Part shown: positions 13,399-23,895 of the stretch, in pieces
How positions within the stretch are numbered: position 1 is the first letter of the stretch
Layout of the letters: each line of letters opens with the position of its first letter
Assembly: GCF_029227915.1 (NCBI RefSeq)
Contig: NC_079885.1
Span: 7,998,001 to 8,062,000, forward strand
Length of the DNA stretch: 64,000 bases
Reading direction: 5' to 3'
Source of the DNA: Hydractinia symbiolongicarpus
Taxonomy: Eukaryota > Cnidaria > Hydrozoa > Anthoathecata > Hydractiniidae
Notes under the pieces: model-generated
Database searches by the model: none
Seen by the model: the letters and a program-made list of their open reading frames with translations, nothing else
What the model was told of the DNA's origin: nothing
Translations under genes and position numbers: made by a program

Positions 13399-13653
13399 AT
13401 GGAATTTACGTTAAAATCTTTAAAATGGTTAGTTGCTCTGCGTTTCGATGTACTAATCGATAAGAAAAGTGTAAAGAAGTCAGTTTTCACAGAATCCCGT
13501 CTGAAAAAGAAAGAACTCGGACAAAAATGGCTAAACAAAATACGTCGTGCAGATGATCTACCAAGCAATCAAAGATTTTATATTTGTTTGTCGCACTTTA
13601 CAGATAGTTCTCCAGGAAATAAACTTCCATATCAAAATATTATCACTTCGTAA
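13399..13653 (+). pseudogene. THAP-like zinc-finger fragment, uncertain
   Basis: An 84-residue open frame contains LGQKWLNKIRRADDLPSNQR followed by FYICLSHF. This resembles the second half of a THAP DNA-binding domain, where a Trp-containing helix is followed by a Cys-x-x-His-Phe element. The first Cys pair of a THAP finger is absent and no continuation is visible, so if the match is real it is a fragment, perhaps from a THAP-bearing transposase. An unrelated open frame by chance is possible. Confidence 0.3.
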
Positions 13654-13837
13654 AAATGCCATTTTAGCTAGTGAATGCAATCAAAGTTTCTCATTTCGTC
13701 TCATTTCATTATTTGTACTTGAATCCACAGAACACAACCAAATAACGTTTTGTACATTTTTATATTAAATAAAAGAACATTATACCTATTCCCAAAACAA
13801 ACACAGTCAAAAAGGTTTTCTAGTTACACATGTATCT

Positions 13838-14203
13838 TTTCAATCTTCCACCTGTTCTACCAACATCAAAGCCCAGCTCCTTCTCCAAACTACACCAAAC
13901 TTTCTTTTATCAAGCTCCAAGACTATTTAATGCTCTCCCTAAACATATTAGGGACACGTCTCAATGTTTAAAAGAATATTACATAAATTCCTGAGTTCCT
14001 TGTCCGATGAACCTTCTATACCAGGAAAACCCTCACCCTGTGACAACAGCATACCTTCCATTACAAAGTTTAACACTGCTTCTTCTCTCTTTCTCTGGTC
14101 GAGATGATGAAGTTGCAGTTGACGTCGGTCGTCCACGACAGACGTGAAGGGTTACCTCCTTAAAAACTATCAATAAGTATCAATAAGTAAGTAAGTAAGT
14201 ATC
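13838..14203 (+). mobile_element. 3' end of a non-LTR retrotransposon (LINE relic)
   Basis: One frame reads FFYQAPRLFNALPKHIRDTS, typical of the C-terminal tail of CR1/L2/jockey-type reverse transcriptase ORFs. A frameshift near 13988 moves the frame to FLSSLSDEPSIPGKPSPC, after which it ends at a TGA near 14106. The copy closes with the simple repeat AATAAGTAAGTAAGTAAG, as expected for LINEs that end in a microsatellite. It is 5'-truncated and dead. Confidence 0.75.
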
Positions 14204-14767
14204 TTTCGTAGCGCTCAAGTTTGTATTCTTTGTTTTTTAAAAAAGAAGCTTTTTTCATGGAAGGGCCTGCCAAATAATTTCAGGGGATAAATGTGCCCAT
14301 TTTCTTTAATCTTTGTTACTGTTTAAGGCTGCATGTAATGCTGATAATGTTTCTAAAACAGCTTTGTCAAAACAACCACTTATAAATCAGTAGCTTTTGC
14401 AACACATTTATGACCTACCATAATCATAAGAATGATTTTTATTTATACAATATTAATTCCCCGCTTTACCAACTTATCACGACATGAACATTATTCTATC
14501 GCATTTCAATGGTCTTCCATCACAGAGAAAATGTCAACGTTACATAAATTTTTTTGCATTTGTGCGCTAAAAAGCGCGTGCGGAGGAAAGATATTGCTGA
14601 GCTGTGAAATAAATTGGCTTGTAAAGTAAGAAAGATTTTTTACTGAAGCAAATGATAAAGATTTTTGACAAAAAGAATGTAAAAAAAGGCGATTAAATAC
14701 ATTTTTTATTTCTTTAAAGAGAAAATATTTTGCTAAGAACGTTGCTGAGTCAATAAAAGACACCTCA
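14204..14767. other. Gene-free stretch
   Basis: AT-rich sequence with no recognisable gene. The minus-strand open frame 14506-14808 has no splice support and overlaps the candidate terminal exon at 14768-14844 in another frame. Confidence 0.4.
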
Positions 14768-14844
14768 TCACTTTCCATCATTATTGAATTCTTCCTTGTG
14801 AGACACAAGAGGTTTGAAGTCGTATGGCTGTAGCTTTGTAAAGT
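14768..14844 (-). CDS. Candidate terminal exon of the small unknown gene
   Basis: After the acceptor TTCTCTTCATTAAACAG the frame reads FTKLQPYDFKPLVSHKEEF and ends at a TGA at 14768-14770. The exon opens with two bases, which fits the single base left over at the end of the exon at 17748-17904, so the two could be spliced together (52 + 1 + 24 residues). The composition is protein-like. The 2.9-kb separation and the absence of a recognised family make the link uncertain; middle exons may be missing. Confidence 0.3.
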
Positions 14845-14965
14845 CTGTTTAATGAAGAGAATTATTCGATTCTAAGTATTCTGAGTTATAATCTTCGTCA
14901 TTATTACAAGACGTCTTATCAACGAACAATGTAAACAGTATGTAAACAAACTTTTAGAAGGTGTG

Positions 14966-15088
14966 ATGCTGAGCTCACGGACTTTCTGCTCGATGTGTCG
15001 TATCCTCATTTATTTAGGCCTAGTCCTCTTGGCTTTCGCAATCTTCCAAATTTATTTGAAATTGAAGATGTTTACAGACCCAATTAAG
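14966..15088 (+). CDS. Possible signal-anchor exon of an unknown membrane protein
   Basis: ATG at 14966 opens 41 codons ending at a donor AAG|GTATAA. The peptide has a short basic and Cys-containing head (MLSSRTFCSMCR), one hydrophobic segment of about 20 residues (ILIYLGLVLLAFAIFQIYL) and a lysine-rich tail. This is the layout of a type II Golgi enzyme or another single-pass protein. A phase-0 follow-up exon might be 15720-15908 (after TTGCATATGCAG), but that sequence is not recognisable. The exon lies inside the possible intron of the minus-strand unknown gene, so at most one of the two models may be right. Confidence 0.35.
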
Positions 15089-15259
15089 GTATAAAAAAAT
15101 ATTTTAACGATTGTAATGTTTTAGATTTATGAAAGTTCCAGGAATAATTCTTAACCAACTTAAAAAGTTAGGATATTTGGAAAAAGAAAAAACAACACTT
15201 TAGAATTCTAAATTTAGCATGAAATAACAAGAAATTAAACCACTCAGCTATTAATCACT

Positions 15260-15640
15260 TGCACCGATAAAGTTAGTTTAGCAGCTATGCTTTGAGATGG
15301 CAGTTAGTCGGATGTCACTTAAAATTGCCACATAAAAAGTGATATCTGATCGACACCATAAGAAACGCAGATCAAACCATTTGATACAATCATTTAATAC
15401 AATTTGCTTAAAAAATATAATTAATGAAGTCACATAATTTTGTAATATTTTAAAGACTGTCTTGTTTGTGGTGAGTCATTGAAATTAAAAGCACTGTTTT
15501 GCATTTCAGGAATAAAGCAGGCCAGTTGAGGAAAATTCAGGGGATTTGGAAATAATTAAGATGAGTTCTGGAGTTATCAGACAAAAAACGTCAATAAAAT
15601 TACCCAAGCTCACCCTTATATATATATGTGTTTCCAGCAA
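15260..15640. repeat. Dispersed repeat, related copy at 34379-34620
   Basis: Shared landmarks in the same order are ATAAAGTTAGTT, TTTGATACAAT, AAGTCACA(T/C)AATT(T/C)TGTAAT, GAAATTAA(A/T)AGC(A/G)CTGTTTTGCAT and a stretch before a TATATAT run. The two copies are diverged, non-coding and in the same orientation. I do not recognise the class. Confidence 0.65.
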
Positions 15641-16291
15641 GTTGGAATCACCATGAGTTTGGGATTTAAAAAAAAACTGGGAATGTTTTTAATAATTTAA
15701 CTCAACTATCCTGTTGCATATGCAGACGCTTACGTTATATGTCGCTTACGTTAGGAGAAATTACATCACAGTTTCTTGTCCACCGCTCACATGTTTGAGC
15801 TGTTTCGAAATTTTTATAAAAATACTTACCAATGATAAATCATTAAACAGTCATTTTCATTATTTTTGCATGGACATTATCTTGCATAAATTTGCAGAAT
15901 ACATGTGACCTCTATCAGCATTGTTATCTGTTAAATACTTTTCAAAACAATTTTGGTTATGTTATATACTGTCCGTCTTCTCACATGCTTCTGGATATGT
16001 CTCAGACAAAACACTGTGATGTAATTTCCTTGGCCTTATCACTGTTCTGCCCAATCTTGGAACGCACCCTGCCTTAAGACTGGCATGGCCAATCTTCTGA
16101 CTGTGACAAATGGGTGGCCAGTCTTAAGACTGGACTGCCCAATCTATGGACGTACATGTCCAATCTTAGAACAATTGTGAAAGACAAAGAGAAAAATAAA
16201 AATTTTGGACTGTAAATTGTAAATTGAAACTTTTCTTGGCAAACCAAAAGGCCAGAAAACATATATACACCATGTAAACTATTTAACCATA

Positions 16292-16922
16292 TTAGCTAGC
16301 TATATCTAGCGTATGATCCGCCAACTCCGTGAATCCGCCAACTCCGTGAATCCGATAACTCCGTGAAACTGCTTTTGAAGCCTACAACAACTTACCACAG
16401 CTCTGTCTACCATTTTTAATGAATGAATTCGATTCAGGGGGTTTGATACTACAACTTAATCATTTTAGGGGTGTCGGAGCTCGCGCATGACGAAAATTTG
16501 GTTCAGCCAGCTATACGGTGGTCATTTTTGATATATTTTGTTATCTCAGTTAATTGATTATAATTATGGTCATGTTATACTTTTTCCGAGGGCCCAATGA
16601 GTCGAGAATGTTTTTTAATGAATATTTAAATTTTTAAATTATTTTTGCTAGTCATCAGAAAGCAAGAAAACGCGTTTTTCAAATTTCACAGAGTTGAAGA
16701 ATCCATCATGGCTTTATCGGATGATAGTACATGTCGGAACTGGCTTATTTGTCCACTAATAAATGTTTTTTTTTTCTTGTCATACCTCCCGAACGGTTCG
16801 CGAAAGATAGCGCTACGATAATAAAAGTTTGAAATAACCAACATGTTGACGATATGGATATAAGGACGTTAAATGTGCTTTTTTCATGAAGTTGGCGGAT
16901 TATACGCTGGCCAACTAGCTAA
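16292..16922. mobile_element. MITE with 30-40 bp inverted repeats
   Basis: The left end is TTAGCTAGC, then CTAGCGTATGATCCGCCAAC. The right end, read in reverse complement, is TTAGCTAGTTGGCCAGCG, then TATAATCCGCCAACTTC. Just inside the left end the motif CCGCCAACTCCGTGAAT is repeated three times. No open frame resembles a transposase. Confidence 0.75.
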
Positions 16923-17095
16923 AACTTCTCATCCAATGAAGTTACCAGCTAGCTAGCTAACTAAAAATATGGTTGATATTTAAACATTTTATTTTTAAAA
17001 TTTGGCTACTACAAACTATATAAAAATCCTATAAATGTAGAATACGTGCTAGCTACAGCTAGGTTTTACTGTGTACAAAAACTGGTCTTTTTTGT

Positions 17096-17446
17096 GGCGC
17101 CGTAGATTAGTGGTTATAGCTCTCGTACTCTGTGCGGGAGACCGGGGTTCGATTCCTCTTGACGGCGATTCAACATGGGCGAGTGAATGTTACCATAGCC
17201 CCGGGTTAACCCAAGCCATGTGAGGGAAATTGGGAAGATGGCACACTGTGTGCGCCGTTGGATGTTGCCGGGAGTTGTCTAGTAGAGCGCGGGCTCTAAT
17301 TGGGTCTGCGTAGCTCAAAATGAGCATTAAATACTCTAGGACTCTCCATCTACGCCATGGCCCCTCCTGGAAATAATAGACAGGGTATATCCCTCGATAT
17401 TTGTGAGGCTAGCCATGTAAAATATGCACATCTATCTATCTATCTT
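17096..17446 (+). mobile_element. tRNA-derived SINE
   Basis: The head folds like a tRNA: GCGCCGT at the 5' end can pair with ACGGCG at 17161-17166, the A box is TAGATTAGTGG and the B box is GGTTCGATTCC, the usual internal RNA polymerase III promoter. The anticodon arm is over-long and position 33 is not T, so it is no working tRNA. A 270-bp tRNA-unrelated body follows, then a (TCTA)n tail. Part of the body's 3' section (CCCCTCCTGGAAATAATAG) recurs at 35756-35812, which supports a dispersed family. Such tails are often shared with the LINE that mobilises the SINE; that is inference here. Confidence 0.85.
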
Positions 17447-17747
17447 TTGTGTACATACCCCAAATATGATTTTTTTAATGTGCCTGAGAATGTTTGTCAG
17501 GTCATGCAAACAACAGAGCTTACGTGGTACCCCCTTCTTTAAAATCTAAAAGGCGTCTGAAGATGGGCCTATAATGGTCTCCTGCCCAATCTTGTGTGAC
17601 GTCCTGCCCAGTCTTAAGGATAGGAGGGCATATTTATGTCCAAAGATTGGGCAGTGTCCTAAGATTGGGCAGAACATCACCACCTAAAAAACTCTCGGCA
17701 TATTATCTATTTTTAACATTTGGTAGATCTTTGGCTATTTAACTTAC

Positions 17748-17904
17748 TTTTTTCGTTGTCGAGTCTATTCTCAGCAAAAACTAACAGCCCTCGCCTCCCA
17801 ATAGAATCAGCAACTCTGTCATCTAGTAAATTATCATCAACTTTAACTTCTGAAATATATCCCGGGATGTTGAGCTCTGCCTTTTTTTCTGTTTTGTCCG
17901 TCAT
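17748..17904 (-). CDS. First exon of a small gene of unknown function
   Basis: ATG at 17904 opens 52 codons plus one base, then a good donor (GTAAGT). The peptide is strongly protein-like and charged: MTDKTEKKAELNIPGYISEV, then DDNLLDDRVADSIGRRGLLV and FAENRLDNEK. I do not recognise the family. The best candidate for the next exon in matching phase is 14768-14844. If so the product is only about 77 residues, but further exons may exist in between. Confidence 0.5.
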
Positions 17905-18950
17905 ACCTTTTTAATTCTATACAGTAGAAAATCAGACTCGCAGAAGAGGAAAGAACATGAATGAGAAAAACACGTTTTTACCCCTTTCCTGCTTGTCCCT
18001 GCTTTGCTGTGATCGATTTCATTAACAAAGTTTCCTGGGCTTACTTTCTATATCACAACTACCTAGAAGTTTGGTTAATTTAAACGCTGACAAACAGGCC
18101 ATGAAAATTCTGGGAATTTGGTGTGTTTCCGCTGGCATCTAAGCCGTGGGCACAAAAACAAACGGCCCGTGCTTTCAACATTTTTTTTTTCACGTGATAA
18201 CTTTATTTCTGTACAAAAATATATGAATGAAAACAAAGGGTGGTCGAACCTTTACCCACGTGATATCGCTTATTTACTTTCCATTTATGGGAATGCATTG
18301 TGTTATGAAGAAGCCTGATTGGCTTGCTCCAATAGAACATCGGTTCTTTCTTGCAGGATGTAAACAAACCGAAAAAAAAATTTTTTTCTGGGTTGAATTT
18401 TTTTTATAGCGCAAGAGAAGGTACGCCAGTGTTTTTGCTTATACACAGGAATCTTTTTCACTTGAGTTTATCTGTAATTTGTAATATCAAAGCAAAGGTA
18501 AGATAACTTTTCTCAGGTTCGGCAATTAGTTGTATTGAAAAATATTGCTTCCTTCCTTAAATCGTAAAAAGAATTAAAATTTTCAGAAATTTCTAGTTAC
18601 GACAAATGCTACATCTGCTTTAAATATATAGGCCGTATTTTATTTTGTAAGGGTTATACTATTTGTTGTATATTTGACTTTTTAATTCCAAAAATAACAA
18701 ACAAGAATCAGGCTGCCGGTCAAATGACAGCAACGACGATATTACGTTCATGCGACAGACAACCTGCACGCAGTACTAAGACATGCTTTTAGAGCTAGCT
18801 GAAGAAAGGCGACCGATGTGCATCATATAAGCTATCCCACATTTAAAAAAATTAGTCCTCTAGCTTTAGTCGGTGTGTTGTGGTATTTTTGATAAAAAAT
18901 AAGGTATAAGATAAATAAGATATAATTCATTTTAACTTTTTTCTAATTTT
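17905..18950. other. Intergenic, between the unknown gene and TP53INP
   Basis: The two genes point away from each other, so this interval probably holds both promoters. TTTTCTAATTTTAG ending at about 18953 is a possible acceptor of a 5' untranslated exon of TP53INP. I cannot identify a specific promoter element. Confidence 0.45.
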
Positions 18951-19048
18951 AGGCAGAGAAATCATATAGACGACAAAGAAAGAATATACAAATTTCGGCT
19001 TAGTAATTCGAGTAATTATCAAATCAACCATTTTCAGAGTACGGGGAT

Positions 19049-20283
19049 ATGTTTTCTGCTTTGACTTCTTACATATGGGGCACAGAAGAAGAAGAAACAT
19101 GCAAACCGGCCGAAGAAATGCACGCTGACGATCAAGTTGAACTTGAAAACGAATGGATATTTATACGCCCAAAAGGTAAGTTTCAAACTTTATTTGTGGA
19201 GTACCCCCTAGCAACGCAATGATTAATGTAGTTTTTATTTCAAATATCATCTGCTTAGTTACTTCAAAAACTCGAGGTCTTATTGAAGGGTTGAAAAATA
19301 TAGCTTTTTATGAATACTTAACCAACAGCTGCCTGTTTAAAAATTAATAGTGTGAGATTTTTTTTTAGTCAAACTTTGAATGATTCAAAACATATAAAAA
19401 CTGTCAATTGTTGCGGTTGTGTACGATTCATAATATTGTTATAGAGTAATGAATATTATATAAAAAAGAAAAACATTCAAAGCGTCCAACTTTAGGACAG
19501 CGCGTCGATAAATTATAAATTACGTCGAACTTTCGAAAATGTTTTGAAAGAACCCTCAATACAACACTTCAAAAGAATATTCGAAAATTTGTGTTAAAGC
19601 GATCCGGATCCTAGTCCCCATGGTTTGTTGCCTGATGTTAAAGCCGCTAGCGTTTATTTGACGGTAAGAAATTACTCACCGGTGACAAGAACCCGTGGAC
19701 GAGGTTGAGCGGTCCGAGTCTTATTCCTAATTGAGGTTTTTAAAGAAGGGTAAACTTAATTAATTTGCGTATTTGTTGTTTCTTAGATCAAGCGAGCAAT
19801 AAACGACGACACGCACATTTTATTGACGATGGAGCCTCGACAGCATCTGAATCAGCTGATAGTGCAATCTGCGGCATGGAGGAGAGCTGGTGCGTTACTC
19901 CACCCCAATGCTTCAACAGCAAAAGAAGGCGGAGTAAAAACGCCCATATGAGTCCATTGGAAAATCTTTTAATCGAACACCCAAGCATGTCAATTTATCA
20001 AGATAAACCCGATGATGAAACGGCCGACGAAAAACCGCCAATGGAACTTGGTTTGCAACGTCAAGAAACACACAAGCCAGTCGCTGGACGACTTCAGCTT
20101 CTTGAACAGCGAAAACCATTAAAAGATTCGAACCGAAAGCCGGAAGAAAGAAAGAAAAGCAGCCCTAAAAACATGAAACGAAAAAACATGGTCCATTCTC
20201 GAAGTCACAACACACGAACGAACAAGCAATACGGCCGCATGACAGGAAAGCACGTAGGTATGGTTGGGAAACGAGGTACCTAA
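19049..20283 (+). CDS. TP53INP: TP53INP-family protein (autophagy/nuclear co-regulator)
   Basis: Vertebrate TP53INP1/2 shuttle between the nucleus, where they co-activate p53 or nuclear receptors, and autophagosomes, where they bind LC3/GABARAP. Exon 1 is 19049-19175 (donor GTAAGT); exon 2 is 19787-20283 (acceptor GTTTCTTAG). They join in phase 1, giving 207 residues. An acidic N-terminus leads into a LIR motif, EWIFI at 35-39. The family core follows: MEESWCVTPPQCF at 73-85 and SPLENLLIEHPSMSIY at 98-113, nearly identical to the vertebrate proteins. The C-terminus is very basic (KRKNMVHSRS and similar), suggesting a nuclear or nucleolar signal. The start MFSALTSYIWG matches the family's MF..L start. 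AATAAA at 20876 is a candidate polyadenylation signal. Confidence 0.93.
19606..19707. repeat. MITE-family variant inside the TP53INP intron
   Basis: The left end is TCCTAGTCCCCATGG and the right end CCCGTGGACGAGGTTG. The interior GTTTGTTGCCTGATGTTAAA and GCCGCTAGCG is shared with the copy at 24400-24492, so these two form a subfamily. No clear target duplication. Confidence 0.65.
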
Positions 20284-20969
20284 ATCCACAATCGCATCAA
20301 TTTAAGATCCAGGCTCTTTCAAAACAACGTCGGATGTAGGATAACGCTCTCATTCTTCTCTTTACGCTTTTATGGTTTAGACAGTTTACAAAGTTCTTGA
20401 TGTGGGTATGCATAAATAGTTTATAGCCTGTTGATCTGTAATTTTCTTTGTGCTGACTCAGGAAATAGGAAACACATTTTTTTGTTTAAAAAATTTTTTC
20501 TAAAAATGGATTGCTCAATATTTTAGATATTAATAACGGGTAATTCAATATTTTTGAAGTGTGTAGACCCTGGGTTCGCGTTACCACGTTCTTTTAAATT
20601 ATTGTTATTATCATTATTTACTTATTTACTGTTTTCATATTTAGTGTATATTTATGTAATATTTACATGTGAGAAAACTAACTTCGTTTTGGTTTCTTTC
20701 TTGAAAAAAAAGTGGAAACGGGTTTCCGACTTTTTTTAATGTCAAGTTTGAAGACAGAAACCGAAGTTGGTTCGTTAGGAATTTTCAATTTTAAAACTTC
20801 AAAAAAAATCTGTATATGATGTATGTAGTGTAACACAAATGGTTTATAAGTTTTAAAAACTCCCAAAAAAAGATGAATAAATTATTATATAAAATTTTTA
20901 AAAAAAGACTGGCATATTTTTTCTCCCGCAATTTGTGACTGTTCTTGTTTTTTTCTTCACCCGTTCGAT

Positions 20970-21056
20970 CAACCTTCCAGGACCTGTTGTTCCTTTTTGC
21001 AAACCTATCATAAGCGGAAAGACGATAGGAGACAAAAAGCCCTGGGAAGGAGGTTG
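20970..21056. repeat. MITE, CAACC..GGTTG family
   Basis: Left end CAACCTTCCAGGACC, right end GCCCTGGGAAGGAGGTTG; the pairing continues inward (TTCCTTTTTG against CAAAAAG). 87 bp; no target duplication that I can see. Confidence 0.8.
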
Positions 21057-22638
21057 CTGTTTGGTGTCAATATCTGTTATTCTTTCAGATTGCGCAAATA
21101 TATACTTCGTTTTTAGGGTTTTCCCAATAAAAAGATGTCCTGGGAACGACATTGGCACATAAATTACTGTATAAACCAAAGCAATATTTGACCGCAACAA
21201 ACTACTACCACATAAAGCATATTGTTGTTTACAAAATCCAATTGCACGATCTGAAAACTAAGTTGCTGAAAATTTAATTATAAAGCAATTTTAGTTCACT
21301 TAATATTGTATTGAAACGTAAAAAGAGTACCTGGGGCGTAGCGAATTACTATTATTCACTTTTAGGTATGCAAAAGACAGGCCCTTGCGCGCATGTTCAC
21401 TCATTAAGGCGAACCGCTTTAACCTTTCAACACAAAGAGATGAAGCAGGAGTGTCGTCATAACCATTGGTTAATTTTTCTTATGGTAATTAAATCAAACC
21501 TAAAGTACAATCTCGTTCCGAACTAAATGCTTTTATCCGGGCTTCTTTTCTAACAATAGCATATCATTTTGTTCTCTAACTTGGGCTTGTTTGGGTTGGA
21601 TAGGAAACTGTTTCACGATGTCCTTTGAATAAGACTGATTTAGAGATTAAGAAAACATTTAACGTTGTTACACATGCAATGTGCCAGCAATGTAATTAAA
21701 TATTTTAACATTATATAATTTATAAAAATTTCTGGTAAATATAATAGTCGTGTGTTGACAACCAAGCTTTAGATATGACATTGATAGCTAAGTAGAGGCT
21801 TTAATGCGAGAGTTTGTTGATTTTAATGATATTTTTATTTTTATTTAACGGTTTTAACTTGTTTATATGTTTTTATTTTTAGACCTGGTGATGAAATACT
21901 TTTTCGAAATATATTGTCAAAGTATTTGTTCAGATTGTTGACACATTGGATGAGCATCATAATCCACAATGTTTTTTTCCAAAAAATACGCACGTTGATG
22001 TGAACTCTTTTAGGACCGACTGCTAGAATTTAGATCTCAAGGAAACTATGGTGTTTGGCAGTCATAAACCTCCAGTTAAGCAAAAAATTGAGGGATTAAG
22101 TTTACCACATGCTGCAACGTGTTACAGCGATTAGTTCTATTGCCTTGTCGGGTTCCAGGTTATGCGTGACAAAATTTGTGAAAAAAAATTATCCGAACTG
22201 GTTACTAAACGTTTCATATCCAAGGAATTTGTAGTCTAAATGTAGAGGGAGCCTCCGTATCTGCGTATATCAGCCCTGGGAACAAGATTGCTGAATACTA
22301 ACGGTCGCAGAATTCAAATTAAACATGTAAAAACGTTTGTAAATAAAAACGTCTTGTAGAAACTAATTGTCATAGAAAAAGGCGCAAAGGGTTTTAATTG
22401 AAGCGGAACTTCTGTTGAAACCTGGGAAATTAGCAACCTCGACCTAAAGGTTCATTGTCTCATATTATACCAGGATGGTGAGAGAAAATTCCTTTTTTTC
22501 CCTCCGTCACGATATTAAAAAAAGAAAAAAGCTCTGGGTTTGTAATCAGTAGAACTTTGGTTTAGTGGAACACTTTCTTGTGCCGGCGTAAAACTACCGA
22601 TAACGTAAAAAAATTCGTCCTTGAAAAGTTAACAAAGC

Positions 22639-22760
22639 TGAACCTCAACCCCTGGACTCTTTTTCTCTTTCTGACAATCTCGGACAATTCTCGCCGTCAG
22701 AGATTGTCAGAAATGGAAAAGAGCCCTGGGGAGCCCTGGAAAAGAGCCCTGAGGTTGAAC
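22639..22760. repeat. MITE, long-hairpin variant
   Basis: The left arm GACTCTTTTTCTCTTTCTGA and CAATCTC pairs with the right arm GAGATTGTCAGAAATGG and AAAAGAGCC; the ends are GAACCTCAACCCCTGG and CCCTGAGGTTGAAC. GAGCCCTGG is duplicated near the right end, which extends that arm. Confidence 0.75.
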
Positions 22761-22884
22761 AATACAAGCATTGTAGTCGTTTGGTTTTCTGTCTAACCTT
22801 CTTTTAAACTTCTTTAGCCTTTTCCGGAAAGAATACGGCATATTCTCTTTAGACTCTTCTTTTTCCAAAATTCGTCCCCTAACT

Positions 22885-22982
22885 CATCCTCGTTTCCAGG
22901 ACCCCTTATCGCTATTTTATATCGAGGATGGCGCCGCCCCCAACATAAAAAAGAATGAAAAGGGGTCATGGGGATAACGTTG
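22885..22982. repeat. MITE, CAACC..GGTTG family
   Basis: Left end CATCCTCGTTTCCAGGACCC, right end GGGTCATGGGGATAACGTTG. The ATTTTATATCGAGGATGG interior resembles the copy at 23818-23895. Confidence 0.7.
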
Positions 22983-23050
22983 ACTCTTGACTTTGTGGTC
23001 AATTTCACTTAACCTTGGTTTTGAAGCGATGATTCAATTTATTGGACGAA

Positions 23051-23122
23051 CCTCTATTTAACGTACTACAGCGGACATATTTTGAGGTCCCGATGGTGTC
23101 CGCTATAGAGGTTTCAACGTAT
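23051..23122. repeat. Small palindromic MITE with GAAACCTCTATAGCGGACACC ends
   Basis: The right end reads GTGTCCGCTATAGAGGTTTC. The left end is its degraded complement, GAACCTCTATTTAACG then GCGGACAT. Fragments of the same family lie at 4-40, 3208-3242 and probably 43381-43440. The ends resemble pogo/Tigger-type MITEs, but I cannot confirm the superfamily. Confidence 0.6.
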
Positions 23123-23330
23123 TTTAAAGTTTATGTCATTGACAAAAACGTGACACGAATAAAAATAGGCGAGAAAAAAACATCCAAGGAAGTATAAATA
23201 TTGTATGAAGGCGTCTGAATTAAAATCTATTCATTCCCTCGGTTAGATTTTAAAAATTTAAAATATAACTCCTTTGAGTATCAACCTATCACGAAAGATG
23301 TTGCGAGAAGTACTTGATCACCAGTGCACT

Positions 23331-23418
23331 CAACCTCGTTTCCGGGACGGCGAGACGAACATGTTCGTATCGCCGTCCGATGTTAGAAAAGATACTAGAT
23401 GCCCTGGGAACCAGGTTC
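23331..23418. mobile_element. MITE with a perfect 9-bp target duplication
   Basis: Ends CAACCTCGTTTCCGGGAC and GCCCTGGGAACCAGGTTC. CAGTGCACT flanks it on both sides (322-330 and 419-427 of the 23-kb block), a clean 9-bp target-site duplication. Confidence 0.88.
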
Positions 23419-23817
23419 CAGTGCACTTTTTTGTTGCTAAAAGCTAACCTTGCTTTTTGTTTGATAAAACACACTGCATCGAAATTACTAAGATGGTGTG
23501 TATTTATGACTTTATGACACATCAAATGCAGGTACAAACAGGGGGTGGATTTTTTTAAATAATTTTTTAGCCTAAAATGTCTTAACAATATAATATGTTC
23601 ATGTTTGTAGAGGGGACAGAAATTACAACGTCCATATTTTACTTCATGATGTATATTTTTCTTTCGCTACAATACTTTGCAGCATTGTCCGAATTTTTCC
23701 TGACAAACTGACATCAGTGTTCCACTTTGAAGGCAAACATGATATTCCGAGATACACTAAATAATGAAAAGAAATACAGTTAGTATCCACGTTTTGTTTA
23801 TAAGAAACATACTTTTC

Positions 23818-23895
23818 CAACCGCGTTCCCAGGACCTCTTTTCGCTATTTTGATATCAGGGACGGCTCGAAGAAAAGGTCCTGGGGAGGAGGTTT
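23818..23895. mobile_element. MITE with a perfect 9-bp target duplication
   Basis: Ends CAACCGCGTTCCCAGGACC and GGTCCTGGGGAGGAGGTTT; ATACTTTTC occurs immediately on both sides (23809-23817 and 23896-23904). 78 bp, no coding capacity. Confidence 0.9.

Larger units (their letters stand above)
16044..17688. repeat. Composite region bounded by inverted TGCCCAATCTT repeats
   Basis: The left block (16044-16175) contains CTGCCCAATCTTGGAACG, CCTTAAGACTGG and GGCCAGTCTTAAGACTGG. The right block (17578-17688) contains the same motifs in inverse orientation, for example AAGATTGGGCAGTGTCC and CAGTCTTAAGGATAGG. A separate foldback element (16292-16922) and a SINE (17096-17446) lie between them, so this looks like an older element with two later insertions. 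Confidence 0.6.

Noticed and set aside
14506-14808. Minus-strand frame of 100 codons as first exon of the sorting nexin
   Set aside because: No donor in the phase required by the exon at 11717, and the composition after the first 25 residues is not protein-like.
17096-17167. Functional tRNA gene
   Set aside because: The anticodon arm is too long, position 33 is not T, the acceptor pairing is incomplete and a SINE body with a (TCTA)n tail follows.
22578-22796. Open frame of 72 codons
   Set aside because: It is the long-hairpin MITE at 22639-22760 plus flanks.
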